DNA of 64,000 nucleotides. Source: Cristatella mucedo. Taxonomy: Eukaryota; Bryozoa; Phylactolaemata; Cristatellidae. Below are positions 1 to 10,376 of this stretch, piece after piece; positions within the stretch are counted from its first letter, which is position 1; each line of letters begins with the position of its first letter. The notes below the pieces were generated by a model. That model worked only from the letters and a program-made list of their open reading frames with translations. It was not told the DNA's origin and searched no databases. The translations under genes were made by a program, and so were the position numbers. The stretch is from NCBI GenBank assembly GCA_009760855.2, contig WPIO01000021.1:2182501-2246500 (forward strand), written 5' to 3'.

Positions 1-616
1 TGTGACATCCTGTCTCGACTTCTGTAACTCACTGCTAGCTGGTCTCCCTACAAGGGCAATCAGGAGCTTACGGTTGGTGCAAAACTCTGCAGCTATGCTC
101 GTCTGTCGGAAGAGTCGCAATAGCCACAAAACACCACTTTTTGCCGACCTGCACTGGCTCCCAATTAAGCAGCACATCGACTTCAAGGTTCAGTCAATTA
201 CTTTAAGGTCTCGTCTTTCTCTGGCTTCAGGCTACCTATCAGAACTACTCCCCCACCAAGGATCGTAAAACCCGATGTTCTGACTCAAATAGTTTAGCCA
301 TACCTTGCACGAACCTAAAAACCGTTGGAGTTGTGCCTTAGTTTCTAAGCTCTCAAAGTCTGAAACTCACTACCAATGCATATCATAGCATCTTCTTACA
401 TGACATTTAAAAAAAGCTTAAAACGCACCTTTTATTATAGCATTTGCAGGGTCTCTGTAATTCGTTATTCGTGTATATGTACCTGCTTAAATTATGTCTG
501 CTGATTGTGGACGTAACCACTATCATTTGGTAACGCTTTCTATACAGCATCTGTAAAGTGGCTAGAAAGAGATTCAGTTCTCTGAGGGTGCTATACAGAC
601 GTATTATTATTATTAT
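1..616 (+). mobile_element. CR1/L2-like LINE, 3' end (family 1), 5' cut by window edge
   Basis: Frame 2-268 reads the C-terminal part of a non-LTR retrotransposon RT polyprotein, with the words CNSLLAGLP, LVQNSAA and LHWLPI followed by YLSELLP. These are typical of the CR1/L2 group after the RT catalytic core. After the frame breaks, the DNA still resembles the family C-terminus and 3' untranslated region. It ends in the family tail (agagatt..gttctctgagg..gctatac) and (ATT)n at 601-616. The copy is decayed by stop codons and lies downstream of ERGIC2 exon 6, so it is probably intronic to that gene on the opposite strand. Confidence 0.85.
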
Positions 617-694
617 CGTGCGAACAGAGGGCTTACACTTCCTTCACGTTTGTATTCTAATGGCCTACTTACAACTGCTGCTTTTCAGCTAGTG

Positions 695-1063
695 CAGGGG
701 TATGCAAACTTTCCGGACTACTAGGCCATTTCAGGAGGTCAGGAAAGAACACTAGGCCAGAAGAAACCACGCCCACTCTGCAGAACCTATGAAGTGGGCG
801 CGGCCAAACGAACAAATAAACAGTCGTAACAGATGCGCACTGCAATTCTAGGGGTAGACATTTATCATTCCTCCCCAGGCTCTTATGTTTCATAGAAGCT
901 CCTGACAGCAGTTCAAGCTGAAGCTGCAACCAGCAGGACTGAAGGGGAACAAAGACAACTCAATTAGGCCAGATCTAACAATAAATAACTAGGGGCCACT
1001 AGGCAAGACTGGAGCACTAGCTAGGACAGATCTGGCCTAAAGGCCGGAGTTTGCCGACCTCTG
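695..1063. mobile_element. Non-autonomous hAT element (MITE-like) with 8-bp TSD
   Basis: The left end starts CAGGGGTATGCAAACTTTCCGG and the reverse complement of the right end starts CAGAGGTCGGCAAACTCCGG. These imperfect terminal inverted repeats follow the hAT pattern CAGGGGTCGGCAAAC. The 8-bp sequence AGCTAGTG is present intact on both sides (687-694 and 1064-1071), matching the 8-bp target-site duplication of hAT elements. The 369-bp interior has no transposase; its 86-codon minus-strand frame has no recognisable domain. It sits inside intron 6 of ERGIC2. Confidence 0.88.
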
Positions 1064-1261
1064 AGCTAGTGCAATTACAGTATCATGCACTAATACCGAT
1101 GACACGTAACACAGTACGATAACTTACTTAATATGCAAGCTAATCTCGACTGGTCAAATCTAAGAAAATATACATCGTTAATGCAGCATTGTAGTTACTG
1201 TCTCTAGCTGACATAAGTTTAAAATACTACATGCTGCATCTACTATGAGATGGACACTTAC

Positions 1262-1360
1262 TGTCTGTTGTGATCATCTCATCACCATCAAGTGGGTTAA
1301 TAATACCCTCTGCATGATCACCAAAAGATAGCTTGTCGATGCGATGGGAGAAATTGTAAT
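1262..1360 (-). CDS. ERGIC2: ERGIC2 exon 6, luminal core
   Basis: The acceptor is TATTACAG. The exon encodes YNFSHRIDKLSFGDHAEG and IINPLDGDEMITTD. The donor is A|GTAAGT at 1261. The next expected block (QYFI..VPT) is not in the remaining 1.2 kb, so it must lie outside the window. Confidence 0.92.
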
Positions 1361-2976
1361 CTGTAATAGTCAGAACACGTGCAAAATTATCATGAAAGGC
1401 AGATATAAAAAAGCAGGGCAAATCACTATCCAAGCTTTACATTGCCATGTCTGTACGCACTGGTATCATCCATAAGCATGCCAATGTGTGCATGCTGACC
1501 ACCCATGAAATGAATCGGCTTTCCGGCTATGATATGCAAATTGCCGGCGACTTTGTTCACTTCCAGGGTACCACGAAATCGGCAAGCATCCGATGGTTGG
1601 TTTTTGAGTCCTGCTGAAGCTGGCCTGAATAAATGATACAAGCTAGCTGGTTTCTTTTACAACAAGGTGCCAAAAAATAAAATAACAATCTGAAACGTGA
1701 AAGCAGCATCTGAATGCACTTGACGAAGACCGACATCGGGGGGGGGGTGGGGGAGGCAGAAGAAGCAACAAAAGTAAAGGTAGCAGTGTACCCTGAGATG
1801 CCACTGGTGAACGGATTCCAGCTGCTGGACTGCTGCCAGAGCAGCTCATGCAGGCGGTGGTAATGTTCACGCAGGTAGCTGTTCACTTTCTGGCGGTGCC
1901 ACCGCTCCATGAGTTCAGGATGTGGCAGCTCAAAGGTAGTTGGGATTTCTTCCAAGTTCCCGTGGGCAGGCACCATTTGCCCAGTCGAGTCCAACACGTC
2001 AGTACCAATGGCTACCATAACAGAATATAAAAACAAAAGCCAGAATGCAGCAAATACAGGTGGGCAGAAACTTGGGCACACAGAGGCACCACCGCACGGT
2101 TGGAGGCAGAGTGAAGGATCAAAGCACCATCGAGTACTTTCGTAAAATCTCTATAACACTAGAGTCTTTACCTGCACATGGAGATGCCACAGTTATGTCC
2201 AGGTTGATCTTCAGATTGCTACATTCGACAAAAATTAAACGTCCGTGAAAGAAAAGGAGCAACAAAATACCAAATAATATTTAGAATGCAAACATAAGGA
2301 ACGATAAACTAGATACATATAATCACAATGTTACGATAATCACAAATATCTGTGCTTACACATGAAGTTGCTGGTAAAGAAGCACAGCAAATTAAATTAC
2401 CAGAATCTGTGACAAAAAGCGAAGACATTCGGCAAGTCAATATGCCAGCATACTTGCACACTAGGTCAATATAACAAACCTGCTGTGATCCGTGTCCACA
2501 CTGTAGTCGTAGCGCATGATTGGCTCTGAATAATAGCGCACTTCAGACACAATTAGAAATGTGATAAGCAGAAACGTTACCAGTGATACTGAAAAACAGA
2601 AACGAATCAATAACCAAGATCAGAGGCAAGCAGAAGCTGCTGCCTTTGGCCGAATGACACGATGACAACCATATGTATGTAAACAGCAGTGATTTGCTAG
2701 TCGAGCTAGCAATTATTACTGCCAGGCCAAGTCAGCAAGCCAACGGTATGGGAGCCGGGCGAAAAATGCTTGACGACAACAGTGAAGGTCTGTGTTGGAA
2801 GTGCACTGCAACTTCAGCACAAGTTCTACCATTGTGCTAGCTACGCCCATCCTACCTCCTCCACCACTGGCTGACGTTTCAACATAGGTCTCTGGAACCT
2901 TAGGAAAGGCGTCCAGTTCTTTCACGGCTTTCAATACCGAGTTTGTGCGAGGCACGCCGACTCGTAGTCGCAGCAT
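1262..2976 (-). CDS. ERGIC2: ERGIC2 (ERGIC-53-interacting, Erv41-like) gene, 5' six exons, partial
   Basis: This is a host gene on the minus strand. Exons in transcript order are 2976-2856, 2588-2480, 2218-2172, 2011-1792, 1624-1461 and 1360-1262. All five complete introns are GT-AG, 100-267 bp long, with phases that join in frame to give 253 codons. The start is ATG at 2976, with an in-frame TGA five codons upstream. The protein begins MLRLR, then KELDAFPKVPETYVETSASGG (cytosolic N-terminus), a first membrane segment in exon 2 (SLVTFLLITFLIVSEV), and the luminal words INLDITVA and IGTDVLD. Exons 5-6 carry DACRFRGTLEVNKVAGN, HAHIGMLMDD and YNFSHRIDKLSFGD..INPLDG. These match animal ERGIC2, a two-span ER-Golgi cargo-cycling protein of about 380 residues that pairs with ERGIC3. 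The C-terminal third and second membrane segment lie left of the window. I inferred the splice sites from the sequence. Confidence 0.93.
1461..1624 (-). CDS. ERGIC2: ERGIC2 exon 5, luminal core
   Basis: The acceptor is TTTATTCAG. The exon encodes DACRFRGTLEVNKVAGNLHI and HFMGGQHAHIGMLMDD, the most conserved luminal block of Erv41/ERGIC2. The donor GTGCGT (1460-1455) was chosen because it restores YNFSHR in the next exon. Confidence 0.92.
1792..2011 (-). CDS. ERGIC2: ERGIC2 exon 4, variable luminal/coiled region
   Basis: The exon starts after TGGTAG with IGTDVLDSTGQMV. It runs through a charged helical stretch (ELMERWHRQKVNSYLREHYH) that aligns in length, though not closely in sequence, with the variable middle of ERGIC2. 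The donor is CAGG|GTACAC at 1791. The following intron holds a run of G/C. Confidence 0.88.
2172..2218 (-). CDS. ERGIC2: ERGIC2 exon 3 (47 nt)
   Basis: This short exon between AATGTAG and GCAG|GTAAAG encodes SNLKINLDITVASPCA. It matches the family block KLRINIDITVAMKC. Phases 2 in and 1 out fit its neighbours exactly. Confidence 0.88.
2480..2588 (-). CDS. ERGIC2: ERGIC2 exon 2, first transmembrane segment
   Basis: This exon is split by stop codons from its neighbours in every single frame, so it shows only when spliced. Its acceptor is TTTTTCAG and its donor AGCAG|GTTTGT. It encodes a hydrophobic helix (SLVTFLLITFLIVSEV) followed by YYSEPIMRYDYSVDTDHS, aligning with the start of the luminal domain of ERGIC2. 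Confidence 0.9.
2856..2976 (-). CDS. ERGIC2: ERGIC2 exon 1 (coding part)
   Basis: The exon encodes the start methionine, the MLRLR opening and the conserved block KELDAFPKVPETYVETSASG. The donor reads GAG|GTAGG at 2855, leaving phase 1. A residue stretch (VGVPRTNSVLK) replaces the short linker found in vertebrates. Confidence 0.93.
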
Positions 2977-3134
2977 TCTCTGCCGAGCTCACGGCCTAAA
3001 CGAGTAACACCCTGAAGCTAGCGAACGGATTACCAAACAGCAGCAACACGGTGTGTACACAAGCAAAAATGGCTCTACTGGCTCGAAACATTTAAACAAT
3101 CAACACAGCCGGCATACACTCTACAGGAAGGCGT

Positions 3135-3135
<1 letters not shown>

Positions 3136-3210
<75 letters not shown>

Positions 3211-3254
3211 GTGAGTGAGTGAGTGAGTGTGAGTGAGTGAGTGAGTGAGTGAGT

Positions 3255-3343
<89 letters not shown>
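3136..3343 (+). repeat. (GA)n microsatellite with internal (GAGT)n
   Basis: About 208 bp of almost pure GA dinucleotide, with a GAGT tetranucleotide block at about 3207-3259. It lies 160 bp upstream of the ERGIC2 start codon, so it falls in the likely promoter or 5' untranslated region. The SLSLSL and EREREREx frames it creates are not genes. Confidence 0.97.
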
Positions 3344-3346
<3 letters not shown>

Positions 3347-4625
3347 TAAGAGGCAGAAATTCATGTCGGCAGAGGCTTGTTTCCCAATATGGTCAAAAAC
3401 TGAAATTGAGTCTGAGTGAGAGCACCACAAAGTAGTCGCGCACAATGCTGAGCCTGCTTGTGCAATCAAAACCCCTTATCAGCACGTCAGACCGAGACAC
3501 AAACTAGACTAGACAAACTACGGAATCCACTTATAAACATGTTTTTTTTTGGGCAAGCTTAACTGGCCAGGATAGACTGCAGCAATGCATACCAATGAAT
3601 GGCACGAGGAAAACACCATTTATCTATAAATAGAATAACAACCCACCACATACCTGTATCAACACTAAACATTCGGATTGCAATAACGACATTGAAGGGT
3701 CTTGCATACATATAGTATCCAGATCGAGATCAATAGATTCAGCTATCTCTGCTCGAGATATTATCGTACATAAGCTAAAAGTGGCCAGCTAAGTAAAGCT
3801 ACTCCTTTGCTTATTGCTCAGGCTGACTTGTTAATTCCCATCTCCCAGAACCTTCCTTAGTTTAACCCAACGAGCCTATAATTCAATGGCCAACATGCTT
3901 TACACTGGTCTGAAGAGGGGCTGGCCAACTGCAATGTCCAAGCTCGATAATTCTACACTTACCCTTGGAACAGCAAGTTCTATGACAGTCTGATCTGAAG
4001 CCAGCCTTTCGTTGCATAATCGAGCATGCCCATCTTGCACTATGAGCTGCACACTGAATGACCAGCAGGCAGCCAGAAGACAGCATTTATTGCATTACAA
4101 AGAATGCATCTTGCTGGATTATCAGTTCATAGCGAGAGAGCAAACGAGATTGAGCGAAGTTAAAATAATTGTAGGGAAAAATGGCCAGCAGAATCCTTGC
4201 AGGGAGTAAATTAATCTGAGGAATTCCAGCAAGTAGGACGGCGTTTAAAAGCTAAGGGGTGGAGTTAGTGCATACATCTTGAAACCTCTAGAGCATTTGA
4301 CACTGAATGCCCCCCAGCATAGCATAGTTCTGCTTTCTGAATTCTAAACAGGAGGTTTCTTAAATTGCAGTAAATGCTCACAGTAAGTGCTTTTTTGATT
4401 TACCAATTGATTATTTGCCAATGGGAGTCACGAGTTTATAATATAAAAATGAGGGTGATGCCGTAAGCTCATGTCTCCAAGCTGCTGAACAGGCTCAAAT
4501 TACAAAAAGGCATAGCAAATGCACGGATCGTCGAAAAAGATGCACCCAGCACGAAAGGCTGGCAGAAGCAGGCGGGGATATACCACAACGGTCGCAAACA
4601 AGCAAAATGTCGCTGCGCTTCACGT
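3344..4625. other. Intergenic stretch, nothing recognised
   Basis: It holds mixed-composition sequence with short reading frames under 70 codons, a T9 run near 3541, and no recognisable element, RNA gene or exon. Confidence 0.5.
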
Positions 4626-4628
4626 ATA

Positions 4629-4672
4629 AAATAATAATAATAATAAATTTGTATAGCGCCCTTAGATAACGG

Positions 4673-4725
<53 letters not shown>

Positions 4726-4960
4726 GCACTTTACTTATGCTGCGTATACAGAATTACCAAATGTTTGGTGATAACATCTGGAAGCAGCAGGCATTGTGTA
4801 AGCAGGTACAATGCACACGAAAGACGAATCATAAAGAACCCTACCAGATGCTGTAATAAAAAGGTGCGTTTTAAGCTTCTTTTTAAATGTCATGTCAAAG
4901 ATGTGACGTACGTCGATAGTGAGTTCCAGGCTTTGCACGTACCTGAGATGTACCGTAGCT
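4629..4960 (-). mobile_element. Family-1 LINE 3' end with internal (CT)n
   Basis: Read on the minus strand, the fragment ends in (ATT)n and has the family tail (cgccctta..gaatctctct..aggcacttta). It also has the family 3' untranslated words (gtgcgttttaagcttcttttta, gagttccaggctttg in plus orientation). A pure (CT)n tract at 4675-4721 seems to have grown from the ctctct inside the tail. It is 5' truncated. Confidence 0.75.
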
Positions 4961-7674
4961 AATAATTAGTAAGGCAGTAACCCCTACCAGGCTAGACTGC
5001 ACGAAATGCTCGGGCAAGAATCCGCCAGTCCGCGAGCCTCCGCACAGCAACAACTATGCCGGCATCGCCGCAACTGCACACGAAGCAGCTGGGGGGAGGA
5101 TGGGCGAGACAGGTCTCTTTCCGACATGAAAGTTAATGAGCAGTCCTGCATTCGCCTTCGCTAGCTAGCCACCGGCTAAGATCACAAAGTTATGGAGCCG
5201 CAGGGTCACCGAAGCGGCATATGCTTTCTCTGCTTTTGATGAAGCGTCGACGAACAGCTAATGTAGCCTCCTGAACCATAATAAAATGATGCAACAAATT
5301 GAAACGCCCAACCCGACTCTATGGCAGAAGGGTAATATCGCATGTCGCGGTGCTACTTACTGCAAAGCTGTCCTGAGAGCTATCTGTCCGAGGCGATGAT
5401 GCATTCTCACGACCGGAACTAGCGCACGGAAGCGGAGTTGTCGATGCAGCGTAGCCACGAAGGTGAAGGTGAGATACAGGGGGAAGTCACTGTATTTTTT
5501 GGTTCTACTTCCGCTTTTGGCACTCTCTGGCTCAGTCTCGCAGTCGTAGGCCAACCCCAGCGTGCGGCTGGACTATGAAACGTTGCTCTTCTAATTTGTG
5601 ATGCAGCAGTGCTACCGTCATCATATACTTGGAATATAAGCAACCTATTTTGCTAATTGCGTAGTGTTTGCACACTTTATTAAACAGACCACTTCTGCCT
5701 CTAGACGTCTCTCGTTCGATCCGTGTCCAAGATTAAGAACTGTCAACCTCGTTGGCTTGCTAAAAACCTAACTAGTTCCCTAGTTCTGGTTAGGCTGGAC
5801 CACTAAAATTCCGCTTTGTCTGGGCGACTAAGAAAAGACATTAAGCCTCATCGGCCGGTGATGAATGTGGCTATTCGGTTAGTCAACAAATCCTCGAGGT
5901 TGAGCTTTGTGCCTACTTTAAAGGAGCTGTGATGGCTCCAAGCCTATCAACGGTTAAAGAGATCTTACTAAAATCCGCAAGGCCCGCCATGACTTCGCTC
6001 CTTCCTACGTAGCTGGACTGCTGCACCACTTTCAGCCTCATCGTGGCCTCTGTTACCGTGTGGACAATAAATTAGCTGTGCTACTCTTTTGCTTAAATGC
6101 CTCAGACGGCAGAAGGCTTTGCTTTTCAGGTATACACTTCTGAACAAGCATCCTAAATTCACTATCTTTTCTCCTGTTTCTAACTCTGGCATGTGCTTTC
6201 CAGCGGCCCTAAGCTGCATTTCCACGCTACTCACTTCCTCAACGCCCTCCCGAATAAACTATACGTCCTTATCTCTCTTTTTTTTTTTACTCGAGATTAA
6301 GCCTTTTGCCTACATTATACGCACTAAAATCTTCTTAGGCTTTCGGTGTGCTATAAAACACTTTGCCGCGCTGTCCTTACGGCTTTCTGGATTTACTGAC
6401 CAGAGATCCTTGTACGTTAGATTGTAGGAAGGACAACCGGCATTAAAACACAGCATGTGCGATTTGGTGAAAGCTTATGCCTTCGTGCGTCCCGTGGCTT
6501 GCAGTGGCTCAAGTATTTTTAATTCCTGAGCCGCCTAGCTTCGACCAAAGTCTCATTTGCCCCATGGACCTCAGAACACCGGAGGCAGCCGAGTAGCCAG
6601 TCGACGTCGCCACGGCACTGCGCACTTTGAAAGGTTGCCCGCAAACCCCATCTGTTCGGTCACCCGTAACCCAGCCTCTACCCATTTTCTTCAACCCTTC
6701 ACTTCCAGTCTCCAAGGAGTAACTACGCTTTCGAACTATGCGCTCGAGTAAGCGCAGTGCAGCCTGCTTACTCAAAAGGGCAACTATTTTACGGTGCACT
6801 CTAGCTAGAGATAGAACTCAGGAGACTGCATGGGCGATATGGAAATTTACCTAACTACTTCGCAATGTCTCCGTGTTTTCTTCTGGTATTTTCGCTGCGA
6901 AAATGCATGCACTACCTTTAAATTTGCTTCACAGAAAAAAATCTCATTAGCACAAGGTCTGCCGCAGCCATTATGCATTACCTAATACCTTTTAGGACTG
7001 TCAATAGGAATCAAGCTGTACTGTGCGTCAGCCCGATTAATCATTATCCAAATTCGGCCCATTAATCGTCTGGCCTTCAAAATTATGGATTTTGCACTCT
7101 CTAGGTTCTGCTAGTGGGTTCCTCGCCGATGCTCAGAACGAAACGAAATGCACACTGCCGGCCGTAACCCCAAGCTCCGCCGGCTCCCCTTAGTGCCCCT
7201 TAGTGCTATGTGCCGTTTAGCCTTCAGGCCATTTTTTTCGTCATACGAAAAATTAATTTATTGCTGAAAGGCTATAGTACACCCATAAAAGGACCGTCTA
7301 CCTGGGCCCGCAATCGCTTTGGGCCATCAAAGGCTAAGCATGCTTGCCACAGCCCCAATCCTTACAAACGGCATGCAGGTGGTATGGGAGAGCCTAAATT
7401 AAAAGTCTGCCAGCTACATGTCCTCTCACTAAAAATCAAAGGGTACTTATTAGCGACCATGATGTCCAGCAGAAACTCAAAGCAACTGCTCTGACCTAGA
7501 ATTAAGTGACGTCGTGCTCTTCTGATTCCATGTCTGAGACCTACCCACCCACTTTCTCATTCTTTCAGTTAATGAGGCATGGCGAAGTCAGAGGTGGGGT
7601 TGCTAACGTTTAAAAATTGTTTGGCTGTAGTATCTGAAGCTTTTTGCATGGTTCATTGACTGAATCGGTTACCA
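4961..7674. other. Long stretch without recognised gene
   Basis: Only short frames of at most 112 codons (6089-6427, +), with no recognisable domain. A weak B-box-like word (cgttcgatccg) near 5724 is not enough to call a tRNA or SINE. Confidence 0.45.
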
Positions 7675-8425
7675 TAAAATCCCGATCAAAGACCGTGCCT
7701 CCCACAATTGCAATCTACCAACCCCCTCCCTGTGTTGGTGGTCTGATCTAACCTTGTTCACGGGAGACTTTCCGAAGTTGATCTACAAAGTATTGCTATG
7801 TGATAGGTCTTTATTGCTAGAGATTTTAACATTCACATTGATGAACCTTGAAGCAGTCAAGTGCACTCATTTCATGTTGGACTGTTTAATTTCAAATTGA
7901 TCCAACATGTGTCATGCAAGTCATACTAGTGGCCATACAGCCGAATCTCGTGATTCCATACAAAGTCTTCTCTAGTAACGCTATTATTTATCCGCTTATT
8001 ATGCCGTGATGGCGCACTAGGTAAGGCGGTTGCTTTCACGACCTCGGTCCCGAGGTCATGGGCTCGATTCCTGCGGTGGGCGATCCTTTATCGACACTGC
8101 AAGCGGTGGTGATAGCCGTAAAGGCTCTTCTGTTGCTATACAAAAAGAGGCCGTTTAATCAGCTAGGATTTTTTCACTCATGTGAGCTGGGTAGCATAAG
8201 ATTTTTCCGACAAAGCAACTTGAAAACATTGAAATTTGTAAGTAGGTTTGCGATGAGCATCTTCTAGATCTGTATCAGGACTATGCCAACCGCTTCGATA
8301 CTCTCATTGCTGCAGCAAACTCGCCCCTCTGAAGTGCTCTGGACAAGCACTACTCCACACACTGTCCGCATATGAGAGCCGTAGCGACACCTTTCAATTT
8401 AGTTCAGGAAAACTTGATTACATCT
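7675..8425 (+). mobile_element. LINE endonuclease-region remnant, split by a SINE
   Basis: Before the SINE, translation gives YQPPP, then ARDFNIHIDEP, VHSFHVGLFN and LIQHVSC. This is the GDFNIH..SS..HFLDLL..FNLIQHV block of the apurinic-type endonuclease in CR1/L2 elements. After the SINE (8003-8174) it continues with FFRQSNLKTLKF, then DLYQDYANRFDTL and ALDKHYSTH, matching the endonuclease-to-RT linker (YN..L..LLDKHAP). Several stop codons show decay. The order and orientation agree across the insertion. Confidence 0.75.
8003..8174 (+). mobile_element. tRNA-derived SINE, family A, nested in LINE
   Basis: It starts gccgtgatgg, has an A-box-like word (tggcgcactagg, 8010-8021) and a good B box (ggctcgattcc, 8061-8071), then the family body gcggtggtgatagccgtaaa and the 3' end aatcagctaggatttt. 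The same unit recurs at 27363, 43555 and 44006. It interrupts the LINE endonuclease remnant. Confidence 0.85.
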
Positions 8426-8449
8426 TAAGCATATGCTTGCATGTCCTTT

Positions 8450-8640
8450 AATAATAGTCGTAATACAAATAAGAATATACATTTGATGCAGTACCCTCAG
8501 AGAACTTAATCTCTTTCTAGGCACTATACATTTGATGCAAAGGAAGCATGATTGAATGGTTACTGGTAGCATGCACCTAGAAAGAGATTAATTTCTCTGA
8601 GAGTACTTTATCAAGTGCATTATTATTATCATTATTATGC
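8450..8640. mobile_element. Two LINE 3' tails in inverted, foldback arrangement
   Basis: A minus-oriented family-1 tail (AAT-rich start, cctcagagaacttaatctct, tttctaggcac) ends near 8545. It is followed within about 30 bp by a plus-oriented tail (cctagaaagagattaatttc, ctgagagtacttt) ending in (ATT)n at 8640. The arms are mutually complementary and can form a hairpin with both (ATT)n ends at its base. Confidence 0.75.
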
Positions 8641-9122
8641 TGAATGACAACAAGCACTACATGGTTAGATAACGGTCTCGCACCGACCTAGCCATATTCA
8701 AAGACTATATGTGCAGTTCGTCTACACATGAAATCTTAGAAAGGCTTCTTTTTTGAGTAGGAAACTTCAGTCTTGCATGCCAGACCCTAGGCTAATATAT
8801 AGAAGGCGAATTATTTGCTTGAAAAGACTAAATGGTCTAACCCCCGAATATTAGCTGTATGGCTGATGTGTTTTCATCCTTATTGGCTAACAAATTGCTG
8901 AGATTGAGACCTCCACAAATTCACAACTGACTATTGCAAGAGTTTCAGCAACATGTGACCTTCTGTAAGAAAAATTCCAAGGTTTCTGCACGCGAAGTGG
9001 TCATCATAATTACGATTAGTATCAAGTGCTCGGCATCCGGCTGTGGATCCGGCTCGGCGGCTCACGGATCTGACTCAGATCCGTACCCACTAATGACGCC
9101 ATACAATTATTCGTTTGCAAGG
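8641..9122. other. No gene recognised
   Basis: Short frames only; no element identified by eye. Confidence 0.4.
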
Positions 9123-9187
9123 ACTTAAGCATAAATATTAGGAGGCAAAGAGATACTTAAACATAAAAATTAGGAGGCAAAGAGATT
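9123..9187 (+). repeat. Two-copy tandem repeat, about 32 bp unit
   Basis: The unit acttaa(g/a)cataaa..attaggaggcaaagagat occurs twice back to back with three differences. Confidence 0.85.
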
Positions 9188-9535
9188 AATCTCAAGAAGG
9201 GAGGCGCTCTCTTCAATCGGAATACAATTTTACAAGCGAACTCTATGTTTATAAACAAACTAACGATACAGTTTCTGAACTTAAGTTCACCTGCAGTTTA
9301 TAACTTACACAAACATTACTATAAAAGGTTGTACAAAAATTTTTTGGAAATTGCATGTCAAGAAAATCACTCCAGTAAACCCAACCTTAAAGTTGAATTA
9401 GCCTTATTCAGTATTCAGTAGGTCCTACATGTCAATATAAAGAATATTACTAATGCACTGTGGTCTTTATTCATTGGAGAGCAGAAAAACGGTACGTCAT
9501 GTACTCATAAAATACCGGTAGAGGTCATTCATGCC

Positions 9536-9690
9536 CCGAGGTTTAGCTTAAGTGTGAGGTGCGTGTACTTCACCGCCCAGGCTGTCGGTTCGAGTCATGA
9601 ATCCTTTAATACGTGCTGCTAGCGGGTTGATAGCCGCAAAGCCTTTCCTGCCGCTGTACCAATGCTACCGTGATTCATTAAACCTTTCCC
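9536..9690 (+). mobile_element. Diverged SINE related to family A
   Basis: It has a good B box (ggttcgagtca, 9587-9597) followed by a body like family A (gatagccgcaaagcctttcc, tgccgctgtacca). The head differs from the standard family A head. It is old, with many substitutions. Confidence 0.6.
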
Positions 9691-9912
9691 TTTATCTGGG
9701 TTGTTAATTGTAATTGAGACAGAAAATAGTTACATTAAAATTTAAATACGCAGATGCGGTCGGTCAATTTCGTAAACAATTCAAGAAGAGCCGTAATTTG
9801 GCGCATGTTTGCCTTTTTCCCTATTCAGGAAGCCTGTTTTCACTGAGTATCGAAAGCGCTCATAATGATTGGATGGCTTAAGCGATGTCTCCTTGAAAGT
9901 GCGCCCTACGAT

Positions 9913-10025
<113 letters not shown>

Positions 10026-10376
10026 CCGATGAGAAGCAATAGGCGGGAAGTGCCACAAGAACTCACTCTTTCTTGTCACTGTCAAAATGAGTCAAATTAA
10101 ATTGAGCTGATAATGGGCCCGCAGAAATGTCTAAGGAACTCTTTACCTAGGAAGCTCCAGTGACGCCACAATAATTCAGCAGCAGTCGTTGGTATAAAGA
10201 ACGCTGATAAATTGATTTTTTACGCTGATGAATTGAGTTTTTGGAAAAACGTTTCTTGTTTGTTCATGAGCCCAGCTCAAATAAAAGTTTATAAAGAATG
10301 TCTCCTTTGATTAGCGAGCTCCGCTATGTTCCGCCAAACTTTCTACTGGACAGCTTCATGTTGTTTATCATGCACG

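Noticed and set aside
3134..3469. Open frame with long SLSLSL runs
   Set aside because: It is the translation of a GA microsatellite; frames stay open because neither AGA/GAG nor CTC/TCT is a stop.
6089..6427. 112-codon plus-strand frame
   Set aside because: No known motif, and its phenylalanine/leucine-rich end comes from a T-run.
8003..8174. tRNA gene
   Set aside because: A and B boxes are present but the acceptor stem does not close and the unit recurs with a conserved body, so it is a SINE.
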